Assembly: GCF_030272615.1 (NCBI RefSeq)
Contig: NC_081411.1
Coordinates: forward strand, 183,850,977 to 183,914,976
Direction: 5' to 3'
Origin: Cryptomeria japonica
Lineage: Eukaryota > Streptophyta > Pinopsida > Cupressales > Cupressaceae
DNA: 64,000 nucleotides
Made by a program: the position numbers and the translations under genes. Positions 12,101-22,118 of the stretch are shown piece after piece (position 1 is the first letter of the stretch; each line of letters begins with the position of its first letter). The notes below the pieces were generated by a model. That model did not search any database. It worked only from the letters and a program-made list of their open reading frames with translations, and was not told the DNA's origin.

Positions 12101-13718
12101 AAAGCAAATCATAGGAGATAAGGATGCAGGAATTCTTACAAGAAGAAAGGTTAGAGAAAATTCTTGCATGATCTCTGAATTTGAGCCTAAAACATTTAAA
12201 GAGGCACATAAAGATGAAGACTGGATCAAGGCTATGGAAGAGGAGCTTGACCAGATAGAAAAAAATGGTACATGGTCTTTGGTACCCAGACTTGAGCATA
12301 AAAATGTTATTGGCACCAAACGGGTTTTTAGAAACAAGTTGAATGAAGATGACACAGTGGTAAGAAACAAAGCCAGATTGGTATGTAAGGGATATAATCA
12401 AGAAGAAGGAGAAGACTATGGAGAAAATTTTGCTCCAGTAGCTAGATTGGAAGGAGTTCGAATGCTTCTTGCATATGCAGCCTTTAAGGGATTCAAAGTG
12501 TATTAGATGGATGTAAACTCTGCATTCCTGAATGGAATTCTTGAAGAGGAAGTGTATATAGAGCAACTAGATGGGTTTTCCCTATCAGAAGACAATAATA
12601 TGGTGTGTAGGCTACATAAAGCCTTATATGGATTGAAGCAGGCACCTAGAGCATGGTATGAATGTTTACACTCCCATATTGTGAAGATTGGATTTGAAAG
12701 AACAAGTGAAGATAGCAATATCTATCTGAAGTCAGAAGGAGATCAGATTCTGATCTGTGAAGTATTTGTTGATGACATAATTTTTGGTGGAGATGACAAG
12801 ATGAGTCATGCATTTACAGATGAGATGAAGAAGGAATTTGAGATGTCACTAATCAGAGAGATTAAGTTTTTCATTGGATTACAGATTCAACAAATGAAAG
12901 ATGGTATCTTTGTCACTCAGTCCAAGTATGTCAAAGAGGTGTTGAAGACATTTGACATGGAAGACAACAAACCGGTTGGTACACCGATGGTGACCAGTTG
13001 TAAATTGTCAAAAGAAGATGACTCAACATTGGTGAATGAGAAGGAACACCGATCAATGATTGGTAAGTTGCACTATGTAGTACACACCAGACCAGACATT
13101 GCACATGTAGTGGGCATTGTTGCACATTTCAAGAAAAGTCCAAGAGAATCCCACTTGGTAGCAGTCAAACGGATTCTTAGATATCTGAAGGGAACTATAG
13201 ACTATGGATTGTGGTATCCATACAGTAATGATTTCAACCTCAAAGTGTTTACAGATGCCGATTGGGTTGGTAATGTGGATGACTGGAAGAGCACAACCGG
13301 TGGTGCATTCTTTCTTGGTAGTAGACTAGTCTCATGGATGAGTAAGAAGCAGAGTTGTATCTCTCACTCTACAACAGAAGTAGAATATGTAGCAGCATTT
13401 ATGAACTGTACTCAGACAATTTGGATGAAGCATGTATTAAGTGGTTTCAAAGTCCCTGTATCTAAATCAGTGAGCATATTTTGTGATAATACAAGTGCAA
13501 TTAATATTTCCAAGAATCCGGTATTGCATGCTAGAACCAAGCACTTCGAGCTCAAGTATCATTTCTTGAGGGAGAAAGTTCAGAACAAAGAGGTTGTATT
13601 GGAACATGTTTCCAGTAAGGAGCTATTAGCTGACATATTCACCAAGCCTCTACTGAAGGCTACATTTACCTATTTAAGAGGTGAATTAGGGGTGCTCCCC
13701 CTTCAAGAGGTGAACTAA
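12101..13718 (+). pseudogene. A pol: reverse transcriptase and RNase H
   Basis: The reverse transcriptase begins around FKEAHKDEDWIKAMEEELDQ. It passes NKARLVCKGYNQEEGEDYGE and FAPVARLE, has a TAG at 12504-12506 just before MDVNSAFLNG, then LYGLKQAPRAWYE. The catalytic block is EVFVDDIIFGGDD (FVDD rather than YVDD). RNase H follows with its four acidic positions visible in TDADW, TTEVEY, FCDN and ADIFTKPL. The frame ends naturally at 13716-13718. The enzyme would make the cDNA copy inside particles. Apart from the TAG this part looks intact, which suggests relatively recent insertion compared with elements D and G. Confidence 0.92.
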
Positions 13719-13857
13719 AGGTATGTGCTCCAGATCAGTCAGGTATTACATTATCAAAACTTTTCAGGATTGGTGTGTTGAAGGATGCTACTCCTCAGGT
13801 GGAGCAGCATAGTGGAACTTGGATGTCTCTACGTCCAGTTTGGCATTGTTGTCAAAG

Positions 13858-13970
13858 GGGGAGAAGATGTGAAGCAGAGAAGATATTTGCAGTATTGGGG
13901 AGAAGATGTGAAGCATAGAAGATATCTACAGTATTGGGGAGAAGATGTGAAGCAGAGAGATATCTTTGTT
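13858..13970 (+). repeat. 39-bp tandem repeat, about 2.9 copies, before the A polypurine tract
   Basis: A unit beginning GGGGAGAAGATGTGAAGCAG starts at about 13858, 13897 and 13936. Each unit begins with a purine run resembling the true polypurine tract at 13988. The unit length is a multiple of three, so an open frame of 13-residue repeats appears across it. Its position after the pol stop makes coding unlikely. Confidence 0.9.
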
Positions 13971-13985
13971 TATTGCCATCAATGC

Positions 13986-13998
13986 CAAAGGGGGAGAT
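13986..13998 (+). promoter_or_regulatory. Polypurine tract of A
   Basis: CAAAGGGGGAGAT lies directly before the 3' LTR and would prime plus-strand synthesis. Element B has the same tract in the same words (TGCCAAAGGGGGAGAT), which suggests a shared replication machinery. Confidence 0.85.
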
Positions 13999-15414
13999 TG
14001 TTGGCATATGTGTAGAGTGTGATAACATGATGATACTATATGTTGTCATTGATGTCAATATGATAAAGTATGAATCAGTATATGTGAAATGATGAACCAG
14101 TATGTTGGAATATGAACCAATATCGGGGTTTCATTCGATATGACTACTGGTTGGTAGTCTTAGCTTCAGGGTTTCCGGTTGATGCATTTCAAGTCTGTGT
14201 GATTCAACCGATGACATCTTGTGATGGGTTAGCATTGAAATGTAGATCCGATCATGTTGCCATGTCAGTCTTGTGCACGTGAAGGATTTCCTTGATGATC
14301 TTGCATGGAGAAGATTGATCCTATCTACCTCGAGAATGTGCGAAGTCTCAGTAAATGGTGGAGAGCGCATGATGGGTTATCATCTTTGAGAAGCGACAAA
14401 GAATGAATGATGAAGAATGTCTTGAGATTTGTTCAAGATTGTTTTACACTATGCAAAGCTATTGAATGGTCAAGATTTGACCGACTGTGTTGATAACCTA
14501 AATGTTTAGGGTTTAGGGTTTATGCTAGTGACCTATCTATTTCCTATAAGGTCGATGATGATTTGCATTGTGAAGTTGTTGGCAAATGTTATGTGTGTAT
14601 CCAAGTGAAGGGATACTTGATTCTTGCCAGACCGAAGAAGTGTGTTGATGCCTACAGAGTGTGATTGTAGAAGCAAAGGAACAAAAGTGGATCTGCATTG
14701 GCATTGAGTGCTGTTATCAGATCAGTATTTTACCTGTTGACTTCTAAGCATTTTAGCAGTTGAAAAATCCCTTAACCGGGTAGCTTTAATAGGCTTTCTA
14801 TAAATCCTTTAATAGAGTGACTCAAATTCATTGAGTTTTTCAAATCCTCTTACGAGGTAACCTTTAACAGGGTTCTAACCTTTAATTGGGTATTTAGCCA
14901 TCCCTTAACCAGGTGATCCCTAGTAGGATCGGTTCCTAATAGAACCTATTGTAAAGTCCTTAACCAGACTAGGCTCCTAATAAAGCAGGCTTCAGAAGAG
15001 TTCAAAGAACAACTTGTGGGTATTCATCCCCACTGTGGTTTTTCCTAGTTGGGTTTCGACGTGAAAAATTAGTGTGTCATGTGTGATGCTTTTTCATGTG
15101 ATGCTTTAGTATTTTCTGTCAAGTGGTAAAGCATGTTGAACTAGTGGTCATTATATTTTTGATGATGTATTACTTGTTTATGCATATGGGTGAAGTGGAA
15201 ATGAGTTATTAGTTTTTGTGAAGATCTAAGTGTTACCGGTTTATATGTTTCACAGTCTCGCTATGTTTTACCGGTACCTGATTTAGATCAGTGATCTTGT
15301 TTACCAGTTAGTGTAGTCTTTACAGTCAAAGTGGTTTAAGGAAGTTTTTGTCTATACTGATTTGCCCCCCCTCTTAGTATTTGTTGAGTAGTTACTATTC
15401 ATCATTATTCATTA
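13999..15414 (+). repeat. A 3' LTR
   Basis: It starts TGTTGGCATATGTGTAG and ends TTCATTA (the 5' LTR has CATCA). It is followed by GACCC and then by the rest of B's 5' LTR. Where the two A LTRs differ, the 3' LTR mostly carries T or A against C or G in the 5' LTR. Confidence 0.95.
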
Positions 15415-15419
15415 GACCC

Positions 15420-15680
15420 TAACCGGTCAAGTTATCTATTACTGCAGATAGTTAACTTGTGAGTCCCATCTCACCATGGTTTTTCCCATTTGGATTTTCC
15501 ACGTATAAATACTTGTGTTATGATGTATGCTTTACTTATTGTGGATGCTTCAATATTATTTTGGATTGCATGCATAGTGTTTAATAAACTTGTTAAGTAT
15601 CTCAACCGGTCAGTATTTAAAGTGTTATTAATTTTGCTATCACTGATTGAGCCCCCTCTCAGTGGTTTATAAGTCTATCA
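15420..15680 (+). repeat. B 5' LTR, second part
   Basis: It resumes TAACCGGTCAAGTTATC directly after A's duplicated GACCC and matches B's 3' LTR from about 21853. It ends with the CCCCCTCTCAGTGG box and GTCTATCA. With 7291-8127 it gives a B 5' LTR of about 1.1 kb. Confidence 0.9.
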
Positions 15681-15681
15681 A

Positions 15682-15695
15682 TTGGTATCAAAGCC
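15682..15695 (+). promoter_or_regulatory. Primer-binding site of B
   Basis: TTGGTATCAAAGCC follows the 5' LTR. It differs from the TGGTATCAGAGC of A by one base in the core and is of the same initiator-Met tRNA type. Confidence 0.8.
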
Positions 15696-15742
15696 AAAAT
15701 TATTTAAGGCTTAATTGCTTGGAAGGAAACCCTAAATCCACC

Positions 15743-17027
15743 ATGGGGGATATGAGTTACTTGGAGATGGCTAGAGTGCTTGATTCTACCAAGGTTGAGC
15801 TTGAAACCCTAAGGGTTAGATTTAAAGCTTCACAAGTCAAAATGGGAGAGCTGACTGAATAACTATTGGAGATATCTAACAACAAATCTTTAGATGAAGC
15901 TAACATTGATACTTTAGCTAAAGAAGTTGAAAAGATAAACCATGAGAAGCTAAATATGAGAACAAAGTTAGAAGCCCTAACTATCCACATGAGTCAAGAG
16001 ATGGAATCCAGGAGGACAACTAAAGATCTTGCCAAAGAAAGAGATCATGAGATTTCTAAGATTAGACAAGAGAATGCAACTCTGCATGAGTATTTGCATG
16101 CTGAAAAAGAGCAAAAAGAAGCTTTGCAGCTAGATCTTGAAATGGCATCATCCTTAAGAAAGACTCTTACAAAACACAATGAATATCTTATCGGAGAACT
16201 CACTGAGACTAATGGAAAGCTGGAAAAGTTCAATAAAAGCACTTCTATGTTGGATGAGCAGATCCAATCTCAAAGGATGAAAGGAGATACATCTGGACTA
16301 GGCTTTAACACATCTCAGAGAGGAGAGTCTTCTAGAACAAAGAGCAACACTCACAAGGATAACATTGCTCCTGAGGCTAACAATCCTACTGGTAAGAAAT
16401 TTTTTAAACCTATTTGCTTTGTCTGTCTTAAACCTAGACATACTACAAATGTGTGTAGAAACAAACCCAATGAGAGTACTGGCTCCAATACAAATTCTAG
16501 GTATGTATCTAAGAGATTTGAAGGTCATTGTTTTACATGCAACATGCATGGATATAAACCAGTTGAATGCAGATATGGAGCAAATAGTCCATTACCTCAC
16601 ATGAGTCCAAGACCTAATGGTAAAAAAATGAGAATCTATGACAACCAGGGTAACATGAACTGGAAGAGACCCTATGTCAACCGGTATAGTCCATTTGAGA
16701 TGGAAAAGGTAACTAATGTCATTTGCACCATTTGTAACAATTATGGTCATGTGGCTATGAATTGCAGAAGGAGAACTGGAAGAGGCAATACAGGACCTTG
16801 GAGATGATCTAGAATGGCCTGCAATCATTGTCATAAACTGGGACACATGGAAAAGTTTTGTAGAACCAGAAAGAACAAACTGGTCAATCATTTTGTAGAC
16901 CAGAAAGGTAAATATTGAGGAAACCAGAGAAGAGATTAACCAAATTTGGAAAAAGAAGAGTGATGATATGCTTGCAGAAGAGCCCAATCCTTCACCCAGT
17001 ATGAAGAATCCTGCACCGGTGAATTAA
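15743..17027 (+). pseudogene. B Gag-like protein: coiled coil plus four CCHC zinc knuckles
   Basis: The ATG at 15743 (MGDMSYLEMARVL) follows the primer-binding site by about 50 bases. The first ~190 residues are charged heptad-like sequence (EKINHEKLNMRTKLEAL, KERDHEISKIRQEN), a predicted coiled coil. Then come C-x2-C-x4-H-x4-C knuckles: CFVCLKPRHTTNVC, CFTCNMHGYKPVEC, CTICNNYGHVAMNC and CNHCHKLGHMEKFC. Knuckles of this type bind nucleic acid, so the protein probably packages element RNA. In-frame stops are TAA at 15860-15862 and TGA at 16805-16807. A frameshift near 16915 leads to the apparent end at 17027. Element H has a clear homologue on the minus strand. No ordinary Copia or Gypsy capsid fold is recognisable by eye. 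Confidence 0.8.
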
Positions 17028-17524
17028 GCATTTTCATCAGGGCTAAGGGGAGCATAGCGGTAAATCTATTTCCAGACCCCATGAAAGATGAGTGGTAAGA
17101 AAGCTTGGATTTTTTGAACCATTCTGTGATAGATCTTGATATCTTTGTCAATCGATTTTTCGAAAGTTTGTCAATCGGTTTTACACCTATTAACATTAAT
17201 TGTATCATCAAGCAGTGTATTAGGGTTTGTAACCCTATTGGTCGAGCATTAAATGCAGTAGGTAAAAATGATAAAAAGTGATTTTTATTATGTTATTTTT
17301 ACCCTAAATGCATTCAAAAGAGAATTCTTGAGCACTTGCAGAGCAAAGAGAGAATTGCTAGCTTGTCTTAGATGAATTTGTGTTGTGAATTGCTTGATTG
17401 AAGCTGATTCAAAGATCACTGAAGGTTGAAATGGTGAGCATTTGAGTAATCAACTAGTAACAGAGGTAACACACTAGAATTAAGGTATTTCTTTGTAAAT
17501 CCCTCTCGAATCGAGTTTATCTGA

Positions 17525-18430
17525 ATGGCTTCGTCTTCTAAGCAAGTAGAAAGGTTAATGATCACATCAGAACCTATGGAGGTTGTGGAATCAGAACAAA
17601 TAGTGTCTTACAATGTTTTATCTCAAGTTCCTAAAGGTGTTATTGTAAAAGGAGATTTGTTTGGTTATATTGATTGCAAAATTGAAGTTTTGGGATCATT
17701 GTCTATCTATTCTCAATTGAAATCCTTGTGTGATAAGAATAGTCAGATCAAACCCGAGTTTGTTAGGGTTTATGAGAAGGGTTTTCATAATGTAGCTTAT
17801 TTTCTTGAGGATTTTGAAGAGGAACACATTAGAATCATTCTAAGTCATGTTCATGGTGAAAATATGTATCTGGAAAGGACACAAACTATAACCAAGGAAG
17901 CTATCCATGCTGTGACTGGTTTTTGCCAAACGGGTGAAGATCCCAAATTGAGGAGAATTTATAAAGAGATAGTAACCACTTTAACCTCGTCTACCTTTGA
18001 TGGGCGTACATTTTCTATTAATAACATTAAGGACCCAGTGGTTAAACTGGCCACTATGGTTATAGGCTACCGAATAATCTATTTTAGTAGAATGAATAGT
18101 GTGCCCTCTGCAGCAATGCATACAACCTATAGCATGATTGCTGAAAACACAGATTATGACCTTTCTGAGGCCATAAGAAGTCAGTTGATGTTGAACCTGT
18201 AGTCAATCAAGAAGGACAACAGTTCGAAGTTCAAATTTGGTCAGTTATTGATTAGATTATTATTTTACTTTCAAAATTTCCTACCGAGAATTGGTGATAT
18301 TGAATGGTCAAAAGACCTACCAGTAACTACCCAGACCAAGAACATCATCAAGGCTGTTAAGAACACTTTTTCTGCCGCAATGATTAGATACTTCAATGAA
18401 TTTCAGAAGAAAATGAGTAATGAGGGTTAA
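17525..18430 (+). pseudogene. B second gene, N-terminal part: unknown globular protein
   Basis: The frame opens MASSSKQVERLMITSEPMEV and continues for 225 codons through EFVRVYEKGFHNVAYFLEDF and ITKEAIHAVTGFCQTGEDPK to a TAG at about 18200. Homologous-looking sequence then continues (LPRIGDIEWSKDLPV) to 18430. It reads like a folded, mostly helical domain. There are no protease, polymerase, nuclease or zinc motifs. The surroundings say it belongs to the retrotransposon, since it lies between the Gag-like gene and the 3' LTR. I suspect kinship to the gag-like or plant-mobile-domain proteins carried by other plant elements, but I cannot show it. Confidence 0.55.
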
Positions 18431-20650
18431 ACTACCTGCATATGTGGTGAGAAACTTTGCTAAGGACATCATTTTCACAGTCACCACTGATTTTTGTCTG
18501 ATGGAAGCTATTGAACCTAGAGAGGATGAAATGGAAGATATAAGCTATGAAGTCAATTATGACTTACTGATTGGTTACGCCAATAACCTATTGGCATCTC
18601 CAGTAGACAAGAAGAAGAAAAAACTGAATACTATTGAGGAGAAAACTATAGAAGCTGAAACCAATAGTGCTCCACCTTGCAGTGGTAAAGGGAAGAAGAA
18701 GAAGGTTGAGAAAACGCCTCTGGTGTCAACAAGTATGAGAGTGACATGAAGTGTCCAAGTTAAAAAGAAACCGACACCTAAGGTATATATTAAGAAGTAG
18801 CCTGCAACAAAGAAGAGAGTCTGACAACTAATTCTCCTTGCAGAATCTAATGACACTGACACTGAGGAAGAACCCAAGAAAGTGAAGGCAACTAGTAAGA
18901 AGGCCAAACCAGCTGAAGCTACTGCTCAGACTATTCCCATTAAAGCTTTATCTTACAAAACTATGTATGATTTTGAGAGAACGGTAAAGACATTAGGAGG
19001 AATAGGTTTGATAATGTTAAAGAATGTTTTGATTCATTTGATGAAGATCAGAAGGAACACATTATTCAACAGGTAATCAACCATTTGTGTCATTACAATT
19101 GATTACCACATGATCTTAAGAATGAAATTTCTGATTCTTTATATTCTATTCTTTTGAATAAGTGGGAAGAAGCTGTGAAGAAAGAAAAATAAATTATTGA
19201 TGATGTATTTATTCAATATTTTCCTGATTTATCCAAAGAGTTCATTGCTTGATAATTATAAAACTCAATTTCCTTGTAAGTCAAGGAGATTAAGGATAAT
19301 AGGTGGAAAGACACAATTTGTTGAAGTGGAAACTCATCAGATAGCAAGGGATATTCAAACAATGCATAAGCAGATTGAGTCCCAATGGGATAATGAGCAA
19401 GATACTGTGGAGAGACCGAAAATGGATGAGGAAGAAGTCTTACAAGCTGATATTGTCTATCCTATCAAGAAGAAGGATGACACTACTTCCCAACTAGTAA
19501 TTTTTGTTGATGATGTACAAGATACCATTGATCTATCTAGAAATATAATTGAACCAGATAAGGAGCCATCGACTATATCATTGGTTAAAGCAGTGGAAGT
19601 ATTGGCGACACAACCAAGTGTGGATATTCCATCCCCATTGGTAAAAGATAAGCAAAAGGGAACTCAACTTCCACCAGTTTAACAAGCTACCTAGGAGAAA
19701 CCCATTGAAAAAATTGCTGATAAGTCCTCTAAATAGGAAAAGGAGAAAGAGCAAGAGAATCTGCTGAAGTAGAAAAGGCTTTGGTTAAACAACAGAATGA
19801 TGATGATGACTCATTAGGCATCAAAGGGCCAATCGATGTTGATAATATGAGTGCATCAGAATTGATGGAGATTGCAACGATGATGCAATCCAGAGCTCAA
19901 AAGAAGAGGCTTAAAGAACAGAGGAAGGAAGCAGAAACCATTCAAACTGCAGTAGAAAATTTGTCAAGTCTTCTACCGGAAACAGCTATAGGGAACTTGT
20001 CAACTCCCATTGGAAATCTTGGACAATTGGTTGCTGATGCCTTTGACCAACTCAAGTCCCTTGAGGAAGCAACACAAACTTTTGCAGAGAAGAACTACAA
20101 GAAGAAAAGAGGAGAATAGATAATGAAAGATATTGATACAGGGAGAATTTCCTTATCCCTGAACAAAGATCTGTTAAGGAAAGATATTGAGATAGGAGGA
20201 AGAATTGTTGCATTCACATCCAATGTTTGATTCTTCTATACCCATCTAACTCAAAGGAAAACAAAGACTAAGCAAGGACTGGAAAAGATATGTAATGCCT
20301 ACATACCTTTACAAGATTCTGCCTTAATTTTTGGAAAAATGGTTGATGATTTCCAAAATCGGTTAGATTTGTATGATTTTGAATAGGTAAAGAGACTCCA
20401 ATCCCTAAAGGAGTTGAATAATTTGTTGAGACCAAAAGTGGACATCCTACAAAGAGCTTACAAGAATGCAAAAATAATTTTAGCTACTCTTGAGATGAGT
20501 GCAGTTGATGCAATGGAAGAATTTTGTGCATAGGTCATGACTACCATAGAGATCATTGAAACCTTACTGGAGACATGGGAAAATGAATTTTCTCAACTAA
20601 AGCGTTACTTTAGTGACATTTTTCTGAGAATTAAAATGAATACTCCATGA
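18431..20650 (+). pseudogene. B second gene, C-terminal part: Lys/Glu-rich, broken
   Basis: Several open pieces in more than one frame (18420-18749, 18882-19076, 19197-19682, 19781-20119 and on to about 20650) carry charged low-complexity sequence. Examples are DKKKKKLNTIEEKTIEAETN, PIDVDNMSASELMEIATMMQ and RAQKKRLKEQRKEAETIQTA. They look like a disordered basic and coiled-coil tail of the gene that starts at 17525, cut by stops (many TAG) and frameshifts. No catalytic motif is present. The end near 20650 is an estimate. Confidence 0.45.
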
Positions 20651-20802
20651 TACAGACTCTCAAGTTTTTGTATATGTAAACTCTTGATGCAAATTTTGCT
20701 ATATATATCTTTTACTTTTCAATTTGGCATTGTTGTCAGAGGGGGAGTAGAAATATGTATGTGTGTTGTGGAAATTTTGTATGTAGTAGGGGCATAGAGT
20801 AG

Positions 20803-20957
20803 AAATTAAGGGGGAGTATGTATTGTAATATGTTTGTTGTACATTTTCTTTTTGTAAGCACTCTTAGCTGTATTGTAATAGAGTATAAATTAAGGGGGAG
20901 TATGTATTGTAATATGTTTGTTGTACACTTTCTTTTTGTAAGCAATCTTAGCTATAT
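20803..20957 (+). repeat. 84-bp tandem duplication with purine tracts before B 3' LTR
   Basis: A unit beginning AAATTAAGGGGGAGTATG starts at 20803 and again at 20887 (offset 84). The second copy is nearly complete. Each unit carries a polypurine-like AAGGGGGAGT, and a further AGAGGGGGAGTAG lies at about 20737. The stretch therefore offers several spare copies of the polypurine tract upstream of the real one at about 20993. Confidence 0.9.
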
Positions 20958-20991
20958 AGTTTGAAATTTTTTGAAGTGTTTCCATAAATGC

Positions 20992-21004
20992 CAAAGGGGG
21001 AGAT
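20992..21004 (+). promoter_or_regulatory. Polypurine tract of B
   Basis: CAAAGGGGGAGAT directly precedes the TG of the 3' LTR, identical in its core to that of element A. Confidence 0.85.
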
Positions 21005-22113
21005 TGTTGGCTTGATGATGATTGTAATGGATGAATTCATATGTTGTCATTGATGGAACTTATACACACAGACATATGTTCACATTAGTTTAGACAAACC
21101 GATATTACTTCCAAAGTTACCTTGTATTGCAACCGATATTGTTAAGATGGTTTAGAAGATGTCTAACCAGTATATGCAGAAATGTTCTGACACTCACTTG
21201 GAGATTCAGCAGAAACCATCAAAGAAGCGAATTAAGGACAAACAGTTTATATGTTGATAGTGGTTAACTCCGAATGGGTATCAGTGTTCCAACCAGTATT
21301 CATTGATTGTGTGATGAGTTATCACCAGTCGTGATGAGTTACCCTTAACCGACATTTTGATGGTAATTTGTGATGAGTTATGTTTGGTTGTCCATATACA
21401 CTACACCTATGTAATTATGATATGATTTCTAAGCCGATATGAAATATAGTGTCTATATAATGACATTTTGATGAATAATTTAGATGTAAGAACATGGGAT
21501 GATATGATGTAAAATAGAAGTTGAAGGCATTGTAGAATATGTTGGTGATGAAATTGGTGATGCAGTTTTGAGCGAGCAAAAGATGATCTATTGAAGAAAG
21601 TTGTGCTATTATTAGATCACACCACCTACTATTTTCTAATCACTACAATAGTCATATCCCTTAACCGAGTAAGCTCTAACACGCTTCATTGTACAAATCC
21701 TCTAACCAGGTGATCCATTAGTTTGGATTCAGAACTCCTCTACTGAGGTTACTACTAACAGGGTACTACCTTTAACAGGGTATAGCTCCTAACAAAGCTT
21801 TGGAATCTTTAACAGGATTCACTCCCAATAGAGATTTTTTTTGTAGACCCTAACCAGTCAAGTTATCTATTACTGTAGATAGTTAACTTGTGAGTCCCAT
21901 CTCACTGTGGTTTTTCCCATTTGGTTTTTCCACATATAAGAACTCATGTTATGGTGTATGCTTTACTTATTGTGGATGCTTCAATATCATTTTGGATTGC
22001 ATGCATAGTGTTTAATAAACTTGTTAAGTATCTCAACTGATCAGTATTTAAAGTGTTATTTTTTTTGCTATCATTGATTCACCCCCCCCTCTCAGTGGTT
22101 TATATGTCTATCA
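21005..22113 (+). repeat. B 3' LTR (uninterrupted)
   Basis: It starts TGTTGGCTTGATGATG and ends CCCCCCCTCTCAGTGG...GTCTATCA, about 1109 bp. It shows the empty target of A (TTGTAGACCCTAACC) at about 21840-21855. A TATA-like CTATATAATG is at about 21453. It is followed by CGTCC and then the LINE sequence. Confidence 0.93.
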
Positions 22114-22118
22114 CGTCC

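Larger units (their letters stand above)
8128..15414 (+). mobile_element. Ty1/Copia LTR retrotransposon A, complete structure, inactive
   Basis: LTRs of 1428 bp (8128-9555) and 1416 bp (13999-15414) start TGTTGGCATATG and end CATCA or CATTA. Both sides carry the 5-bp TSD GACCC (8123-8127 and 15415-15419), and B's intact 3' LTR shows the undisturbed GTAGACCCTAACC site. Inside are a primer-binding site, gag, protease, integrase, reverse transcriptase and RNase H in Copia order, then a polypurine tract. Five in-frame TAG stops, one single-base deletion and an integrase active-site change show that the copy is dead. I count 13 differences in the first ~150 bases of the two LTRs, 12 of them transitions. 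Confidence 0.95.
7291..22113 (+). mobile_element. Non-autonomous LTR retrotransposon B (contains nested element A)
   Basis: Direct LTRs begin TGTTGGCTT at 7291 and 21005 and end ...GTCTATCA at 15680 and 22113. The flanks are CGTCT (7286-7290) and CGTCC (22114-22118), a 5-bp TSD with one mismatch. After removing B and one duplication, the LINE frame reads on from HDPSSS to NSNPTGKK, which supports the boundaries. A tRNA-Met-type primer-binding site follows the 5' LTR and a polypurine tract precedes the 3' LTR. The interior carries a Gag-like coiled-coil/zinc-knuckle gene and a second unknown gene. No protease, integrase, reverse transcriptase or RNase H was found, so B must be moved by another element. 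Without nested A it is about 7.5 kb. Confidence 0.85.

Noticed and set aside
11802-12566. 254-codon open frame on the minus strand
   Set aside because: It lies antisense to the well supported integrase/reverse transcriptase of A and has no recognisable motif; its openness follows from the codon use of the sense strand.
13785-14015. Open frame with 13-residue repeats (GEDVKQRRYLQYW)
   Set aside because: It arises from the 39-bp tandem repeat after the pol stop, runs through the polypurine tract into the LTR, and so is not a credible gene.
17525-18430. Naming B's second protein as a plant mobile domain or aminotransferase-like protein
   Set aside because: The general look is suggestive, but no diagnostic motif can be verified by eye.
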